Shown piece after piece: positions 1 through 14,800 of a DNA stretch of 64,000 nt (positions within the stretch are counted from its first letter, which is position 1; each line of letters starts with the position of its first letter). The position numbers were made by a program, and so were the translations under genes. Location: contig NC_051126.1 of assembly GCF_014839805.1 (NCBI RefSeq), positions 9,246,609 through 9,310,608 of the forward strand, read 5' to 3'. The notes beneath the pieces were generated by a model. That model saw only the letters and a list, made by a program, of their open reading frames with translations. It had not been told where the DNA came from and searched no databases. This DNA is from Manduca sexta (taxonomy: Eukaryota > Arthropoda > Insecta > Lepidoptera > Sphingidae).

Positions 1-29
1 ATCTAATTAGTTAATGTAATTGTTTTCAG

Positions 30-2840
30 GCGGCGAGGACTTTCCCAGGAACACGCTGCAGTACCTAAGGGAAATAGGTCGAGGATGGTACGGCAGGGTA
101 AGTTTACATTTCATTACAAAATCGAATAACCGTTAGTTGGCCCCAAACATGTAAAACACATGGTAATAAAAAACATAATGAGTGTTGTTTATAAGTTAGT
201 TACCTGGTTTTTTGAACTAATTTGAGAGATTTCAAGATTTACAGTAAGAGACGAAGCATTTTTAATGTCCTATCATAGAACCATAACTATAGTCCGCGAA
301 TGATACTAAATGGCGAATTTATTATTAGCCATAAAAACGAATGAGTCGTAAGGCGACGCACATCTGTACACACATAGCAAAATTGTGAATAATGCTATGT
401 AAATACTTATCGTGTTTATCGATAAATTTTCCTTCTTCGATGCTCTTTAAAGATCTATAAAACTTGCATATCTAAGCAGTTGCAACAGTATAAAACCATT
501 AATGATGAAAACACAAATATGTACCTCCTGTATATCAATTTTTAACGATCATATTTAGCATTATAGTAAAAATATTTTTTTTTTTAATAATCATTTTTGT
601 TATCAGGTTGTAGAAGGCGAAGTCGAGGATGGTGGTACGACGTCGACGGTAGCTGTGAAGATTTTGAATCAAAACGCAAGTCTGGAGGACAAGGCTCGCT
701 TCCTCGACGAGAATAAAATGTACCGCGACGTGATTCACGAGAATGTGCTGCAGTTCCTGGCGAAGTGCTTGCAGGAAGACCCCTGGATACTTTTATTTGA
801 ATTGTGTCCTCTGGTAAATATTTTATAGTTTTACTATCTCTAATTAACTCCCCCAGTAAGATAATTTGGTTATATTATATTCATTTGTGTACGTTGTTTG
901 TAATCAATAACAGTATACAGAAAAATCTTTGGCGAAATGATATAAATTGTTTAAAAAAACGAGACAGCAATAGATATTTCCTGTGTTTGTTTGAGATCTG
1001 TACTGGATTTACCTCGCCGTCTCTTTCGCACACCCGCACCGTAATTCCAGTGACGTCACGGCCTATTATAGATCTTACATTCTTCATTTGTTATTTTACA
1101 TTTATCCTACTGCGAGATTTCAGAACTTTATTATGCGTAGTTTTTATAACATAGACACTATTGTATTCACAGGATCTCCAACAATATCTCATAGTAAACC
1201 GTCCTAAAATGGCTATATTAAACGAGAGTGGCGTACCGTTGCGAATAATGTGCGACGTCACTTCCGCACTGGCCTACCTTCACTCAAGAGGTTATATGTA
1301 TGGGTAAGCAAGCAAATATTGTTATGTAATATGGTAGTATGTATGTTGTATATCCACAATTCTATATTTTTTTATAAAGCTGAAAAGTTTGATAGAACAC
1401 GCTTTCTCAGGACCTCGAATAGAAAATTATTTTAGAGTTTAATAGCCTATTTATCGAGGAAGGCAGTATATAACATCACGCTAGACCAATAGGATCGGAG
1501 TATTAATGGAAAATATAGCAGAAATGGGGAAAATTTATTCCTTTGGGAGCTGTCGTTGCGTACGTTACGTAAACTGTTAAGGTTACGCAACAATTGTGAA
1601 TGATGGATTTGTTCCTGTTAAAAAAATCTAAAAAATATATTATAAAACAATGTCTCCTGCTTCACCTGTTTGCCTGTCTCAATGCGAAAAACTCAAAAAC
1701 TACCTAACGGATGCCAATGAAATGTAATATAAAGATAGTTTGAGACCTTGAAAAGGATATATCCTGGAAAAAAATTGAAGCGGCCGAGGCCGAAAACAAA
1801 ACCTGTTTTATTTAAGATTATGTTATATTATGTTATTGATATTGTTTAAGATTTGGATATGATTTTATATGTATTTCAAATTTAAAATATTCTTAAATCT
1901 AAAGTAATATTAGATAATAATCTTGACATACATTTTCCGAAATGATGCCAACTTAAAGGATATATTATTTTCTCAGCAATTTGTGGTGTGGAAGTGTACT
2001 CATCCGCGGTAACGCAGACAACGCTCGCGCAGTACTAGGACGATACGGGACAGCAGATCCACAGTATGACTACAGCGCGCCGGAGACGAGGCGGCATCCT
2101 CCCGTGTACACGGTAAGTGATCAAAGCAAATCATCGCATAACTCTAGAAAGCTCTACTTATCGGCTTCATTCCGAATTGTAGGTAGGTATTTCGATTCAT
2201 GTGAAAGCTGACAATTTCATGTCCTACTAGCCTATTATTGTTATAGATGCGAAAGTTTGTAGTTCTGGTATAATAAATATGTGAAGAATAATTGTTGGAG
2301 ATACATAAACCGCTTAATAGGTTTAAATAAAATTTGGTATATAAATAGAATCAAGTGTTAAGATTAACATAATATTATTTATAGACTTATTTTATCCAGG
2401 AGAGGATACAGTATTCTTATTTGGGGAAAGTTCTTTACATTGCTAGGCCACTGAGCAAAGTCCTGTATACTATATTTCATTCTAGATTCTACTTACACTA
2501 TGTATCTAATAAACATTTTGTATATCTTACAGGCCAGCAGCGATATCTGGTCCCTAGGCACACTGGTGTGGGAGGTGTGCGCATGGGGATCTACTCCTAC
2601 CAGACATCCGCCTCCAGTACCTGATTTACCTTGCCCATACAGAAATCATCTGTGAGTGTGTTTTTACTGTAATAATATTAAATTTATACCCTTAGGCTAT
2701 GTAAAAAGGATAATAATATGATAATTTATTTTTCAGATATCAAGTAATGCAGCTATGTTGGAATCCAAATCCAGCTAGTCGACCCACCTCAGCTCAAGTT
2801 CACGCCCTTATTAACCATCTATACACAACCCACACAGAGG
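30..2840 (+). CDS. LMTK: LMTK pseudokinase domain exons (exons 1-5 and start of exon 6)
   Basis: Numbering from the first complete codon in the window: glycine loop at residues 16-21, conserved beta-3 lysine K40, helix C glutamate near FLDEN, hinge ELCPL near 87-91. The catalytic loop is YGN at 134-136 where HRD or HSD is expected, followed by S141 in place of the catalytic Asn. The DFG position reads RYG at 157-159 (codons 2041-2049). APE is intact at 169-171 and helix F reads SDIWSLG. The stretch aligns without gaps to the LMTK catalytic loop (NLWCGSVLI against DLALRNCLL), so a skipped exon is unlikely. The ATP-side lysine is kept while both acidic catalytic residues are lost. Confidence 0.85.
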
Positions 2841-5800
2841 CCAGTGAAGCCTCACAAGATGATGGCTATGGCAGCAGTGACTTTGAGGAACGCTGGCAAA
2901 GATTAAAGCCCAATACAATACCAAAAGTAGATGAACATATTGCTATTGTGCACGCTCCGTCCACATCCATGGCATCTCATTTCACTGGCTCTGATCAAGA
3001 AATCGATACTATACAAACAATGCAAGACACACTAAGTATTGATATGGACACAGCAGTATCAAGATCCAGTAGTATTATGTCTGACAAAGATCCATTATCT
3101 GTTCAAATAAAATCGGAAAGCCTTACAAACCTCCACGGATCATTGGAGGACGTTAGAAATATCTACCTCACACATAACGAAATGGCAGTTTTAGAATGTC
3201 ACCAAGGAAATATAAGCTTAGAAGAAAACAGAGAAAAAGAACACGACCGATCTGATAGTTCTGTCGACCCCTGGTTAAAAGACATCATTGCAGGTAGTCA
3301 AGACGATGTTAGCTATTATAAAGATGTAAGCGATGTTATTAAGAATCTTGATAATATATTGAATTCGGAAAAAACATCCAGTTCAGAATCCAGCCATCAA
3401 GCTAGTCCATCGCGTGATAACCTAGTTTTGGACTGTAAGAAAGACTACCCAATGCAATCTAGCCTAGTGAAATCACCCGGCATTAGTAACTTTCAAAATA
3501 TTCTAGAAACCGGTTTCAACACTAATATCGAGGACAAAAGTGTGTGTGATGATGATGAAGCCGATCGTGATACTATTGGGACATTGAGTCATTCATTCGA
3601 ACGGCATAGTGATACAATCAGTCAGCAAACTTTGGAGAATCTTACACCAGAAACACCAATAAAGGATATGAATGATACTCATACATTTATAGAAACAGAA
3701 AAAAATTCTAGCATTGGAGATAACGTGATACCCCCTGTACATGAAACTGCTGAATTGCCAAAAGATAAGGAAATAGAAACTAGTGATATTAGTATTCCAA
3801 AGTTGAAGGACTTATGTGTAGCTTCATTACCTAGTATAAGTGATAAAGTTGGAAAATCAAGTATAGATGAAGATGTCATTTGTGATAGTATATTAATAGA
3901 AAGATCTGATATTAGCAATGAAACTAAGTCAGTAGGTGATGTAGAAAAAACGAGAAACGACACTCAAAGCAGTTCGACTGTTAAAAACGATCAAAATGAG
4001 GCTGCTGTGGAAATCTTGCCTGATAAAGTTGTAATACCACTCGAAAATAGTGTTGATCGTGTAGAAGCTGATATTGGAGATAATAAATTCCCTCTCAACC
4101 AAGTAAATACAGTTGATCAAGTTTTCATTAGTGTAACAGAAAATATAACCCCCATATTTTTAAACGAAAATATTAGTAAAGTAGCAGATGAGGAAGTAGG
4201 GAATAATGATCTCATTGAGCATGTAACGAGTAGTTTTAATGAACCAAGTCTTGGGGTTAATGAAACAATCATAGAAATATGTGAAACAGTAAAAACGAAT
4301 GCGGAACGTCTGGAAAAACCATCAAACTCATTAATACACAGTGATAATATACAATCCCTTGAACCGTCAGTACATGTAAATTATTCTGAAACTAAGGAGT
4401 TAGTCAGAATATTTCTAGAACATGAAATTGCATTAACTGGCAAACATGCACTGAAAAAAGAGATTGTTACTGAAATTAATAAAAATAATGCAGCTATAGA
4501 ATATCTAAACAAAGAAACAATACCAGAAAGACATAAAAATGAAAATAGTGTTCATCCTGCGACAGATCAATATATACATAATATCGAATCTAGTGATATT
4601 TTAATATTAGATAATACATCAGAAAGTAAACCTCCGAGCCTAATAGACATTGAAGATAAATATCTCGAAGTAGATCCTAATGCAGCTTATGATACGAAAC
4701 ATGAAGAGGTCCTAGAAAGCTACATAGAGATACCGCCTAAATCTATCCATGAAAATGTAACTATCAAACCAATTACCGTTGATCATACCAAGGAAAACAA
4801 TGAATATCTTGCGCCCTGTTTATCCGAAACAGTCATAAATATAATGGAAGAAAAAAACAGTAGAGAAAATTCCATATCTTGTGATAAACAAATTAATTTA
4901 AAAAATGTTGAATCACTAGTTGAAGAAGATAAAGATAAGACTGTTGAAAGCGCCAACAGATTAAAGCAGATTATTCCAGAAGTTGCGCAAAGGAAACAGG
5001 AAATTAGCCTATATACACATGAAAACTTCCATGACAATAATTTGTTATTGAAAAATAAAAATACCTCACCGTCGGCACCCAGTACATCTAACGATTTGAT
5101 AGTTAGAAAATCTGATATAATTGAAGTAGATGATAAAAATGAAACTACATGCACACTGGGATTGATAGACGAGCAGATAAGCGGAGAACACGATGATATC
5201 AAATTTTCTAACGACATAACTCCGGAAATAACAACTGATGAAAAACTAATACCTGCGTCCGTCGAACTACCATCCAATTTGGATCAAAGTAGCATGGATG
5301 GTTTAACAAATAATTTTGTAAGATCTGATTCGGATCTACAAAAAGACACATTGCCGGTTTTGCCACCTGATACAGTACAAAACAATGATAAGCAAAGTTC
5401 GCCTTGTGAAATTGAACAACTTGACAATAAGGATAATACTACTAATAATACTTGTAGATCTGATTATGTAGTTATAGAGTTACAAGAGCACTCGAATGAT
5501 AGCACTGTTTACATGGATCTCATTAATAGTACTAATAGTAAAATTTTAAGTGATAAGACTGTAGATGATGAAGTTAGAAGAGATTTCGAACATTTCTGCT
5601 TGGACTCATTGCCGGCTGATGATGTTGCTACGGCCAAAAATGAATCGACAGTATATCTAGACCTTCCAAGTCTCGAAACAAGAAAAGAAACCATAAATTT
5701 TTTGCACATGGAAAGAATTGATACAAGTAAAGAATTAGAGAAAGTAATAAGCACAAGCACTCCGTTAGGGAGTGATAATTCTGCAGATAATATTTTAGAA

Positions 5801-8800
5801 AGTTCCATCAAAATGAAGGAGCCGCAAATGTCGGAAACAAAAGCCCCGGATTACGGTCTAGGTGTAACTTTAACAAAACTTGAACAAACATATGTGCCTG
5901 AAAGTATGAGCCCATTTGAATCACCAACAAAGAGCCACCATTCAGATACCTTTGATGAAAATAGTTCAGTGGTCTTAGGCCCCTTCGAGAATTGTACTTT
6001 AGAGCTGTTCAAGGGCGTGAAATCTGCAGAAATGGTAGATTTGCCCAAAGAGGAATTATTGGCTTTTTCATCCAACTTCAGCGAAATAAACCTTGAAACT
6101 CCTTCCCCTTTACGCGATGGTAATTTTTTGAATGAAGTTCCCGACATCATGCATGACGATTTACAGTTCGACGATATAACATCTGTAAGTGAAGCTAAAC
6201 TGGATATGTTGACAACACAAAATGTTGTCATCAGCGAGTCTAAAGCAAGTGTGTCAGACCCACAGACAGAAACGAATACCGAAGAAAGTGGTAAATCGGT
6301 GACGGAAAAACGTGTATCACCCTTGACGCCACCAAATTCGCCCGGAATATTTCTAGCTTCAACGTCGCAACAAAAATATTTGGTTGACATTGATTTAAAT
6401 CCACCAGCAGCAGTCGTTCCACAGCCCGTCCAAACTTTACAAGATGAAATCGATTTGAATCAGATTGAATTACAAATCACCTCGAAATTAGCCATGGCAG
6501 AGAACGAGAACAATTTAAACATTGAATATTCTGGTCCATTGACTGTAGAAGGTTTAGTAGAAAACGAAGCGGTCGATGCGATGCCGGAATCTTATTTGGC
6601 TGGCAATGGCGGGTCGACGGAAGATTTAAGGGAAGGCTTAACGCTAGATGAAGAATGTGTGAAAGCATTGAGAAACGAACTTGAGCTTAAACTGCCTCTA
6701 GCGCAGGTAAGATCTTATAACGTCATTTTATGCCTTAAAATGTGTTAACATAAGCTTTGTTAAAACATAATATTATGTCACGTAATTTTCTATCTTAACT
6801 GTAATTATTTTATTGAGTGGTAAAAGAAAAACAATGATAGTAATTACCGGATTGTTTGCAATCGCGAAAATATTGCCCTATTTTTGTCAACGATTTTTTT
6901 TTTGTTATTAATTTGGACAGTCGTGTTGTTAAAATTGATCACCATTGGTATTATATATCATTGAGCGTTGAAAACAAATTTAAAATTTTATTGCCTCCAG
7001 AGAGATTTGAACTCTCGACCCCTGGTTTACAAGACCAGTGCTCTAACCCCTGAGCTATGGAGGCTATACAGACTATATTCTATTTTAAAGAACCCTATGC
7101 TTGATAAATATTAGGGTATCAAGAGTATTGTTTTATTATAATGTAAATTTACATAATAATAATTTATATTTCATTCATTTCTAAACCTTGGAAATGAAAC
7201 GACGCAATTTCGGCCAGTTATCAACAAAGTGTTTTTGTATGCAGTTTCTTCGCAACAAGGCGTTAGGTTCATCAATAAGAATGAGCACCAGTGGCGCAGG
7301 GTCTAAACAACTCGATTCTTGCCGTGTTCACGTTATATAGAATTTATGTGGAAACTTATTATCATTAGAACGATTTGCAGACCGCATTTATGCATATTAG
7401 TAGTACCTATGTGTTGTGTCTGGTCCCCTTTCCGAGATTTTCACTTTTCGCCACCGATGAGCACCTAGTTTAATATTTTTATATCTGGACACAAAACAAC
7501 TAAAAATAAAACTTGCAGGTGGCAGCTATAGAGCCTCCATGTGAAAGCGAATGGTCGTTGGAGCTCCCGCCCCCGCCCGAGCTAGTGGTGAGCTACCCCG
7601 GCGCGCTCAGTCCCATCGCAGAGGAAACCGGCCAGCAACTCTGCGCATACGAGAACGACACTAACTGTGAGTTGCTACCTTTATATTAAGTACTTTTAAA
7701 ATTTAATTAGTGTAATTAAAAAAAAATATTACAATAGTCATTGTAAATTCTATAAAGTGTAATTTATAGACGCTCCGGCACGCGGTGCAGATGTTTAAAT
7801 AATACACTTTTTATTACCTAGAATCTACATACACATATTTTCTGTTTTTATTCATACTTATAGCAACACGCTTACAATATATTGAGTAGCACAACTCGTT
7901 ACTTTTATTTACCGTAAACTGGAATTTATTGGATCATGTTTATATAGTTTGTAAAGTTGAGTCCTCTTCTTATAATATAAATATTTCTCGACCACTTAAA
8001 TTTAAATGAAAGATAAGTATTTTTTTTTATGAAATATTCAATATTCATCCGGATCGCAAATGCCTGTCGTACAATGATTTTTCTGCTATTTTTTGCTACT
8101 TACGAATTTCAATCATAATTAGGGAGACCTCCTGCCTCCTCCTGAGATTCTGTCGCGCATTTTTAGACGCATTTTTATATCAATACTATCTAGACGCGTC
8201 TGAATAAACAAAATTATTGTCTATTTTGCGAATGCTTCCGTAAAAACAACAACAAAGATAACGGGACCGACATTGTGTTGACGGAGTTTATCATGTAACG
8301 TGGCGTTCGCATTGATCCATGTATTAAATCTGCGTCGTATCAACCGCGTGTACTGCTTCTGCACTGCTTCTGGAACGCTAACATATCTGATAGTGATACA
8401 GACTCGTGGCCCTGGGCGAAGGTGGACGTTTAGCGACAGCATCGCGACGGTTTCGCAGCCGTTTTGCGATTGCATTGCTACAAAAAGTCGATCGGACCAC
8501 CTCTCTTAATAAGCCCAAATCCCTCATACTTGCCGACAGGTATATATTATCATAGTTGGAATATAACTCACGCGTGTATCTTAACCAGGGAACGCATCAA
8601 TCCGCACGGACTCGTCGGAAAGCTACCCAGAGCCGTGCAACAACTCGACCGACGACGCGACCGAGCTCCCCACCGGCGCGCACAGCGGCCCGCACGACAC
8701 GCACCACTCACACGACTCGCGCGACCACTCCACCTACACCATACAATCCAAGGAACAATCACCCAATGTTACTTACACCGTGCATAAGGACATCGCCAGT

Positions 8801-11800
8801 AGTAAAGAGTAAGCCGGACTGACTATATCTTCGATATTTTATGTTACACTTAGGCTATGTTTAATGTTCAGCGTCAAAAAGAGAGTAATATGTGTGGTTT
8901 TAAATCTAAGTTCTGTATCCGTTGTGAAAAACACAATATATTTCAAATTAATAAAATCAAATCGACATTTCAGAATTACTATGAGCGCAGACAGCTTGAA
9001 CGCCAGTCCGTATAAGAAACCTAGGGAAGATGATAACCAATCACCTATCGACGATAGAACTTATAACAAAAACGACGATGAGAAAGAATCCAATTGCGAA
9101 CGTATATCGCAAGTGTCGCCATTCTTACTCAGCCCTACGACTGACACCTCCGCACCCGACACTTCGGACAACTTCGATAATGCCACCGGCGTATCGACTT
9201 TGTCGAAAACCACGTTGCCGACCGACGCTAAGTTATCGAAACCCTCCGAATGTCTGTCAAAAGCAACAAGCATAGACTCGTGGTGTTCAAATGACACGCT
9301 TTATAATGTCGAAGAGAATTTCGACGATTTGGATCCCGACTTACCAACGGACTTCGTTCCAGAAAAGGAGGAGGGTAACAGCGAAAGTACTGATACTTTA
9401 ACACACAACGACGACGAAAAGGAACTAAGTCACTGTTCCACTTACATTATACACGACAGTAAATCCGAAGCATGCGAGACGTTTTCGCCAGATTCGATAA
9501 CAGCAAACGATAATTATACCTACACGAAAATAAAGACTGAAGCGGCAGGCACGACAACATCTGCTGTGACCAAATCGGATATCAACGATTCCTCGAAAAA
9601 CAGTCAAACGAAAGATCTAGCATATGGGTCATTAATGTCCGGACTACCGTCTTACTCGAATTGTACAACTGAAGTTGGGTCCGCTCTTGATGATGCCTGG
9701 AAACTTCCCCAACCGGAGTTAGTAAGAAGATCTCCTATGGGAGACCAAAATAATATAACTCCACCTAAATTGGACGACGATAAGGAAGTCGACAGTACCA
9801 GTCCTCACTTAACATCTGAACCATGCATCAAAAAAATGGAAAGTGTAGACATATCTTGTTTACAAGATAATTTAGTTGATAGTCAAGATAAGTCGGGAAG
9901 TTCGGAGAACCAAGGCATATTAATTGATATAAACGATAGTCCAAATAATCGTTACAGAAATTATATGCCATCTGTTACAAGCACGCCGTTAACTGAGCTA
10001 GACACAGATACTGAAAATGTTGAAGGTGTACCAATGAAATTACCTGATATTAAAACAGAAACTCTGGAGTATATGGAAAGCTTACCAAATTTCCAAACTT
10101 TTCAACAATCAGCAGAGGTAAGGCCTCAAGATCTGTCATCTCATATAGAGAACGAACGAACGAATCAAGAAACCGAGATTTTACTTGAGGGGGACAGCAA
10201 AACCTTGAGTAGAAATAGCAACAAAGATAGCCTGGGTGTATCTGAACGAACCCCGACATATTCGGATTTCGAAAGTTCAGCTGTTGCAAAACCTCAAGAT
10301 ATGAATGCAAAAGAAAAGTCTAGTCAAAGTGTAGAGAGCGGAATAAGTTCGGAAGATTTCCGTCAGTTCGAAAACTCCGTGAGAAGCCGGCCGCAAGATC
10401 TCTCATCTATGATTGATGCCACATCGTTATTATTGAAAAGTGAAAGAATATCCAGTGAAATGCTATTAGAAGGCATCACTAATGACCAAACAAGTCAGTC
10501 TACCAGTCGACTGAGTGATCCGGTTCGTTCTCTAGATATAAGTCCGCCTAATTTTACGAATTTAATAGAATCTCACACTTTAGTTAATATTAGAGAGCCA
10601 AGCAATACTTTTTTAATAAATTTTGATATAGATGATGAAATGGAACAACCTCATTCAATAATTATAACTGAAGCACCATTAGATGTTATTAAAGATAATA
10701 CCTTTGATTCGCATATGAGAGCAGAAATTTTAGATCTGCACACCACGTACGACTCACACGTTCACCAAAGTTATCCAAAAAAAGATGTTGACAAATTCAA
10801 TTACAAAATGAATGGTGAAGTACCCTCGAGGGAAAGAAGTGGTGATGTCGCCGAAAGTGATACGGCTAAACTGCAATCGTCTATTGGCAATGATGACGCG
10901 ACGCAAAATGTAGAGTCTCCGCGTGCGTCTATGTCGAACGGTAAACTAGTGGCTGTGACAAAACGAGACGGTAAGGTTTTTGGGAAGAATGAAAAATATG
11001 CAACAGTAAATTTTTTAAACGAAACATTTGAAGAACTCATCGAAAGTAATGTTGATGACGGTGATGTAAAAGACACAAGAGATGCAGAACTACTAGATGA
11101 AGAACAAGCAAGCTCCGAACTTAGAGGCGTGGATGACGAGGCCTCACATCATTCAAAAGCAAGCTCATATAAAGAAAATGTAGAAGTTAAAGCTAACGGC
11201 ATAGTGGATGCAGACAGCCACAAAATGACGTCGGTTACTGAAAACTTTTTGCACAACGAGAAGAAATTTTGCCAGCTGGACGCTTTATTTCCATTACTAA
11301 GTGATATTAGATTTACTGGTAAGTGAATTTCAATTAAGTTTACTAAAACTAGAATAGAAAGAGCAATCTTGACATACATATTTATAAAAAGAAATATATT
11401 TCTTTCGCTTGATTATTGAAAACTATGTAACGATTCTTATTGTTTAAAAATAATATTATTATTTAAAATTAATAATAATGATCCGGTTTGTATTTCATAA
11501 TTAATTTAAATGATTTGATGATCAATGTTGGTACTCCCAGGTCCCGCAACAGAAATAATGAGCACGTCGTTTACTCAAGAGTCGCCAACGGAGCCGACGT
11601 CGCCCGAGTGCGAGCGGGACGGCAAACCAGATGCAGCCATCGACATTATCAAAGAGTGGGACAGCGACACCGACTCACATTCCACCAATTCGTCCAGCGG
11701 CGAGTTTATATGGAAAGTAAGTAGTAGTGCGCGGTAGTAGTAATACATAAAGAAATTAATATATTATATCAATACAGAAAAGTGTGGATTGGTGATAACG

Positions 11801-14800
11801 TAACATCTTTACTTTGTGGTTAACATTACCGTCTACCTCTATCTATTGATTCCAAAAACAAGTGTTGTTGAGTGGTGTATACTGAACTTGATTTAGTTCT
11901 TGGAACACATTTAAAATGCTACAATGCAAAGGAAAGACAATAAAGATAAATAGCATTTTGTTTGTGTTTCATATCTTCGCAAAAGGTTGATGATTTAAAA
12001 CTGGGCTTTTGTATTTAGCAATTTGTATATGGTGAGGTGCCTTCTTGTGATTGACGTAATGGCGTGGATACTAATCCCTTCGACCCTGCTTAGTTGGTAA
12101 TACCATAGCCCAGAACATTTTGTATCTTGTTACTATATCCTCGAAGAGCTTGACAGTCTTTCTACGTGTATTGGGTAATAGTAGAATTGTTAATATATTT
12201 TACTGCTTTTTTTTATAAAAAGGAAGGTAATCGTTAAGCCGCCAATGTAGGATTTTGTGCCTATCTTCACATTGGCTGCACAAACTAATCATCATAATAT
12301 AATACGATTTCCGTGTCTACATTTAAAAAAAACGTACTGGAAAGACGCGTGATGATAGATGACAGAAAGTAATCTCTAAAAAAATCCCATATTAATGATA
12401 TCGAATATAAAGCGAAGATTTCGCGACATTGATTATTTTCTTAATTGAATCCCAATACATATCTGATATATTCCTTTCAAAACGATATATATTTTTAATC
12501 AATGTAAAATAAATGTCTTCTCCGTGCAAGGTTACAGTTGTACATATACAATCAGTATTGCGCCCAAATCCGTTTCAAAGTCTGTCAAGTTTTTACTTCT
12601 CTGTAATTTGGTAGCTGGATAATGCATCCCCGATACTGTATAATCTAAGATATCTCCCAGCTTCAGAATATTGTCTAAGATATTCAACTACCTTTTTATA
12701 TATGTGTACAACAGATATTAAAAGTATCTTGAAAATTAGGTTTTTACGTTATAATGGTTTATTAAACATTTTGTTCGGACGACTTATAGAACTTATATTG
12801 TACAATATACTAGTGTATGTTAAATATTATTTTCAATTGAAGTACTAATACAATACAATAGTTTGATCTTATTCTGCTGCTCTGTTTGCTTTATCTTATA
12901 ATAGGGGACCGGTCTATGCTTGATTTTGTACATTATTCTATATGTAATTGTTAATAATACGAAAAAGAAGCACTCCTGCGAAGACTGCATAACAATTGGT
13001 TAAAAAATGAGCGAGTAATTCATATTTAAAATATTGTAACGTGCAGAAGTGGGCGCGATGTGGGGATATCGCTTATCTCTTTTTTTCGCACGCGTCGTAA
13101 TTCCCGATGACGTCACATGTGGATATTTCGTCTCTTTTCTGTTTCTTGTTAATTACCCCTTCCACCGAAATTCAAAGACTTATAAGTTGTTGATTTTTTA
13201 CCGGATTTTAATAATTCCTCCTGTGTTATAATTTATATTATGTAAATATTTGATAATAGTAAAGAACAAAAATGAGTCCGGTACCCTATTATTTAATATT
13301 GTCTACTACATTATACTTACTATTACATGAAATAACACATTATTTTATTAAAACTAATTAAAACTAGTAGAGGAGAGGGGTGGGTTTGGACGGTCCGCCC
13401 CTAGTGCCTAGCACCAAGGGGTTACAACTTCCACTTACTAGCATAGCAAAAAAAAATGATGTAATTGTAAACTGTATTGAAAAAAAATCTACTATTATAA
13501 AATTCTACTATATACTGTTTACTACTAAACTGGAGTCCAAACACAAATTATATAATGGAAGCAATAATATGTGCCTGATATATGGTGAACGAGAAATCAA
13601 AGAAAGCGAAACTCTAAAAAACTATCCTACCGATTCATCTTATAATTTTCGGTGGAAAAAAATAACAATAATTTTTTTTTCCTAAATATCTACGAAAAAT
13701 TTACCACCACGTGTGTTCAAGATGATTGGCGTACCAACGTTCAATTTAAAATGATTATATTATTTTGTTATGTGTTTGTGGTAGATAAAAATCCGCCCTG
13801 GATGCCAACTCATGCTACGCCGCCACTGCTACCTAGTAATAATTTATTAATTGTTTGTAATTATACATAACTACGTAAATAGTTTATTAATATGCTTTAA
13901 AAGTATCAATTAAGTACCGCTTATATTATGTAATTGTTATTATGAACGAATGCCATACCCGCTTTATATTATGTCCGAATAAAACGTTATAACTTATATA
14001 GCAGGCGTGAAAGGTGATAGTCTAAAGCTGTGTGTACATGTGTATAAATGCTGATATATCGGTGTCGGTGTGCTTGCATGTACATGTTACATTGTGTGTG
14101 TGGCGTTAGGACGGCGGCGGGCACGAGACCTCCGTCGTGCCCTCCACGCACTTCGACCATGTGAGTACCCTGCTTGTTTGTTCTCATAGTCAAGTAGAAT
14201 ACGCATTTATTTACACATTTTGTGTTTCGATACAATTGTTTTTGAAATGCTAAATATAAAGTTCATTTTAAAATATAAAATATTGTAACATTTCCAATTT
14301 TTTTTCATTACCACAAAATATGACGCATACTCGAAAATGACATAATGAGTAACTACTGTATACAATTATGTAGATTTACGAGCATTTAAAAAACAATCCA
14401 CATCGTAGTATAGATTTTGGTTTGCTTTACACTCTAGTTCGAAATAAGTTTACGTAAATTATAGTATTTGGAACAAATATCTGATTATCCTTGCAGCATT
14501 TACAATATAGTATGAATATTTATCAATAGCAACGGTCAAGCGAGTCGCAGTCGGGCGGCGCGGAGGACGCGGCGGACGCGGACGGCGCAGGCGCGGGGGG
14601 AGCGGCGGATGGCGCGCTGTCCGACGGCTCGGGGGACTCCGGCTCCGGCTCGGAGGGGGACGAGGTGGAGTTCGTGCCGTCCTCGTGGGACTGCCGCGCC
14701 GCGCCCGCCAAGTCCTCGCTCAGGAGCCTTGAACAGGCGCCGCCGGTAAGTTTAGGTTTTTTAAGTGTGTGAACTGTGAAGCTCGATTTTATACTATTTA

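Noticed and set aside
4783..6390. Several antisense ORFs of 100-180 codons across the LMTK giant exon
   Set aside because: They are shadows of the real coding strand, produced by biased codon use; they lack homology and splice context.
8221..8822. ORFs in both directions around 8.2-8.8 kb
   Set aside because: The part at 8589-8808 is LMTK exon 8 in another frame; the remainder is intron with no support.
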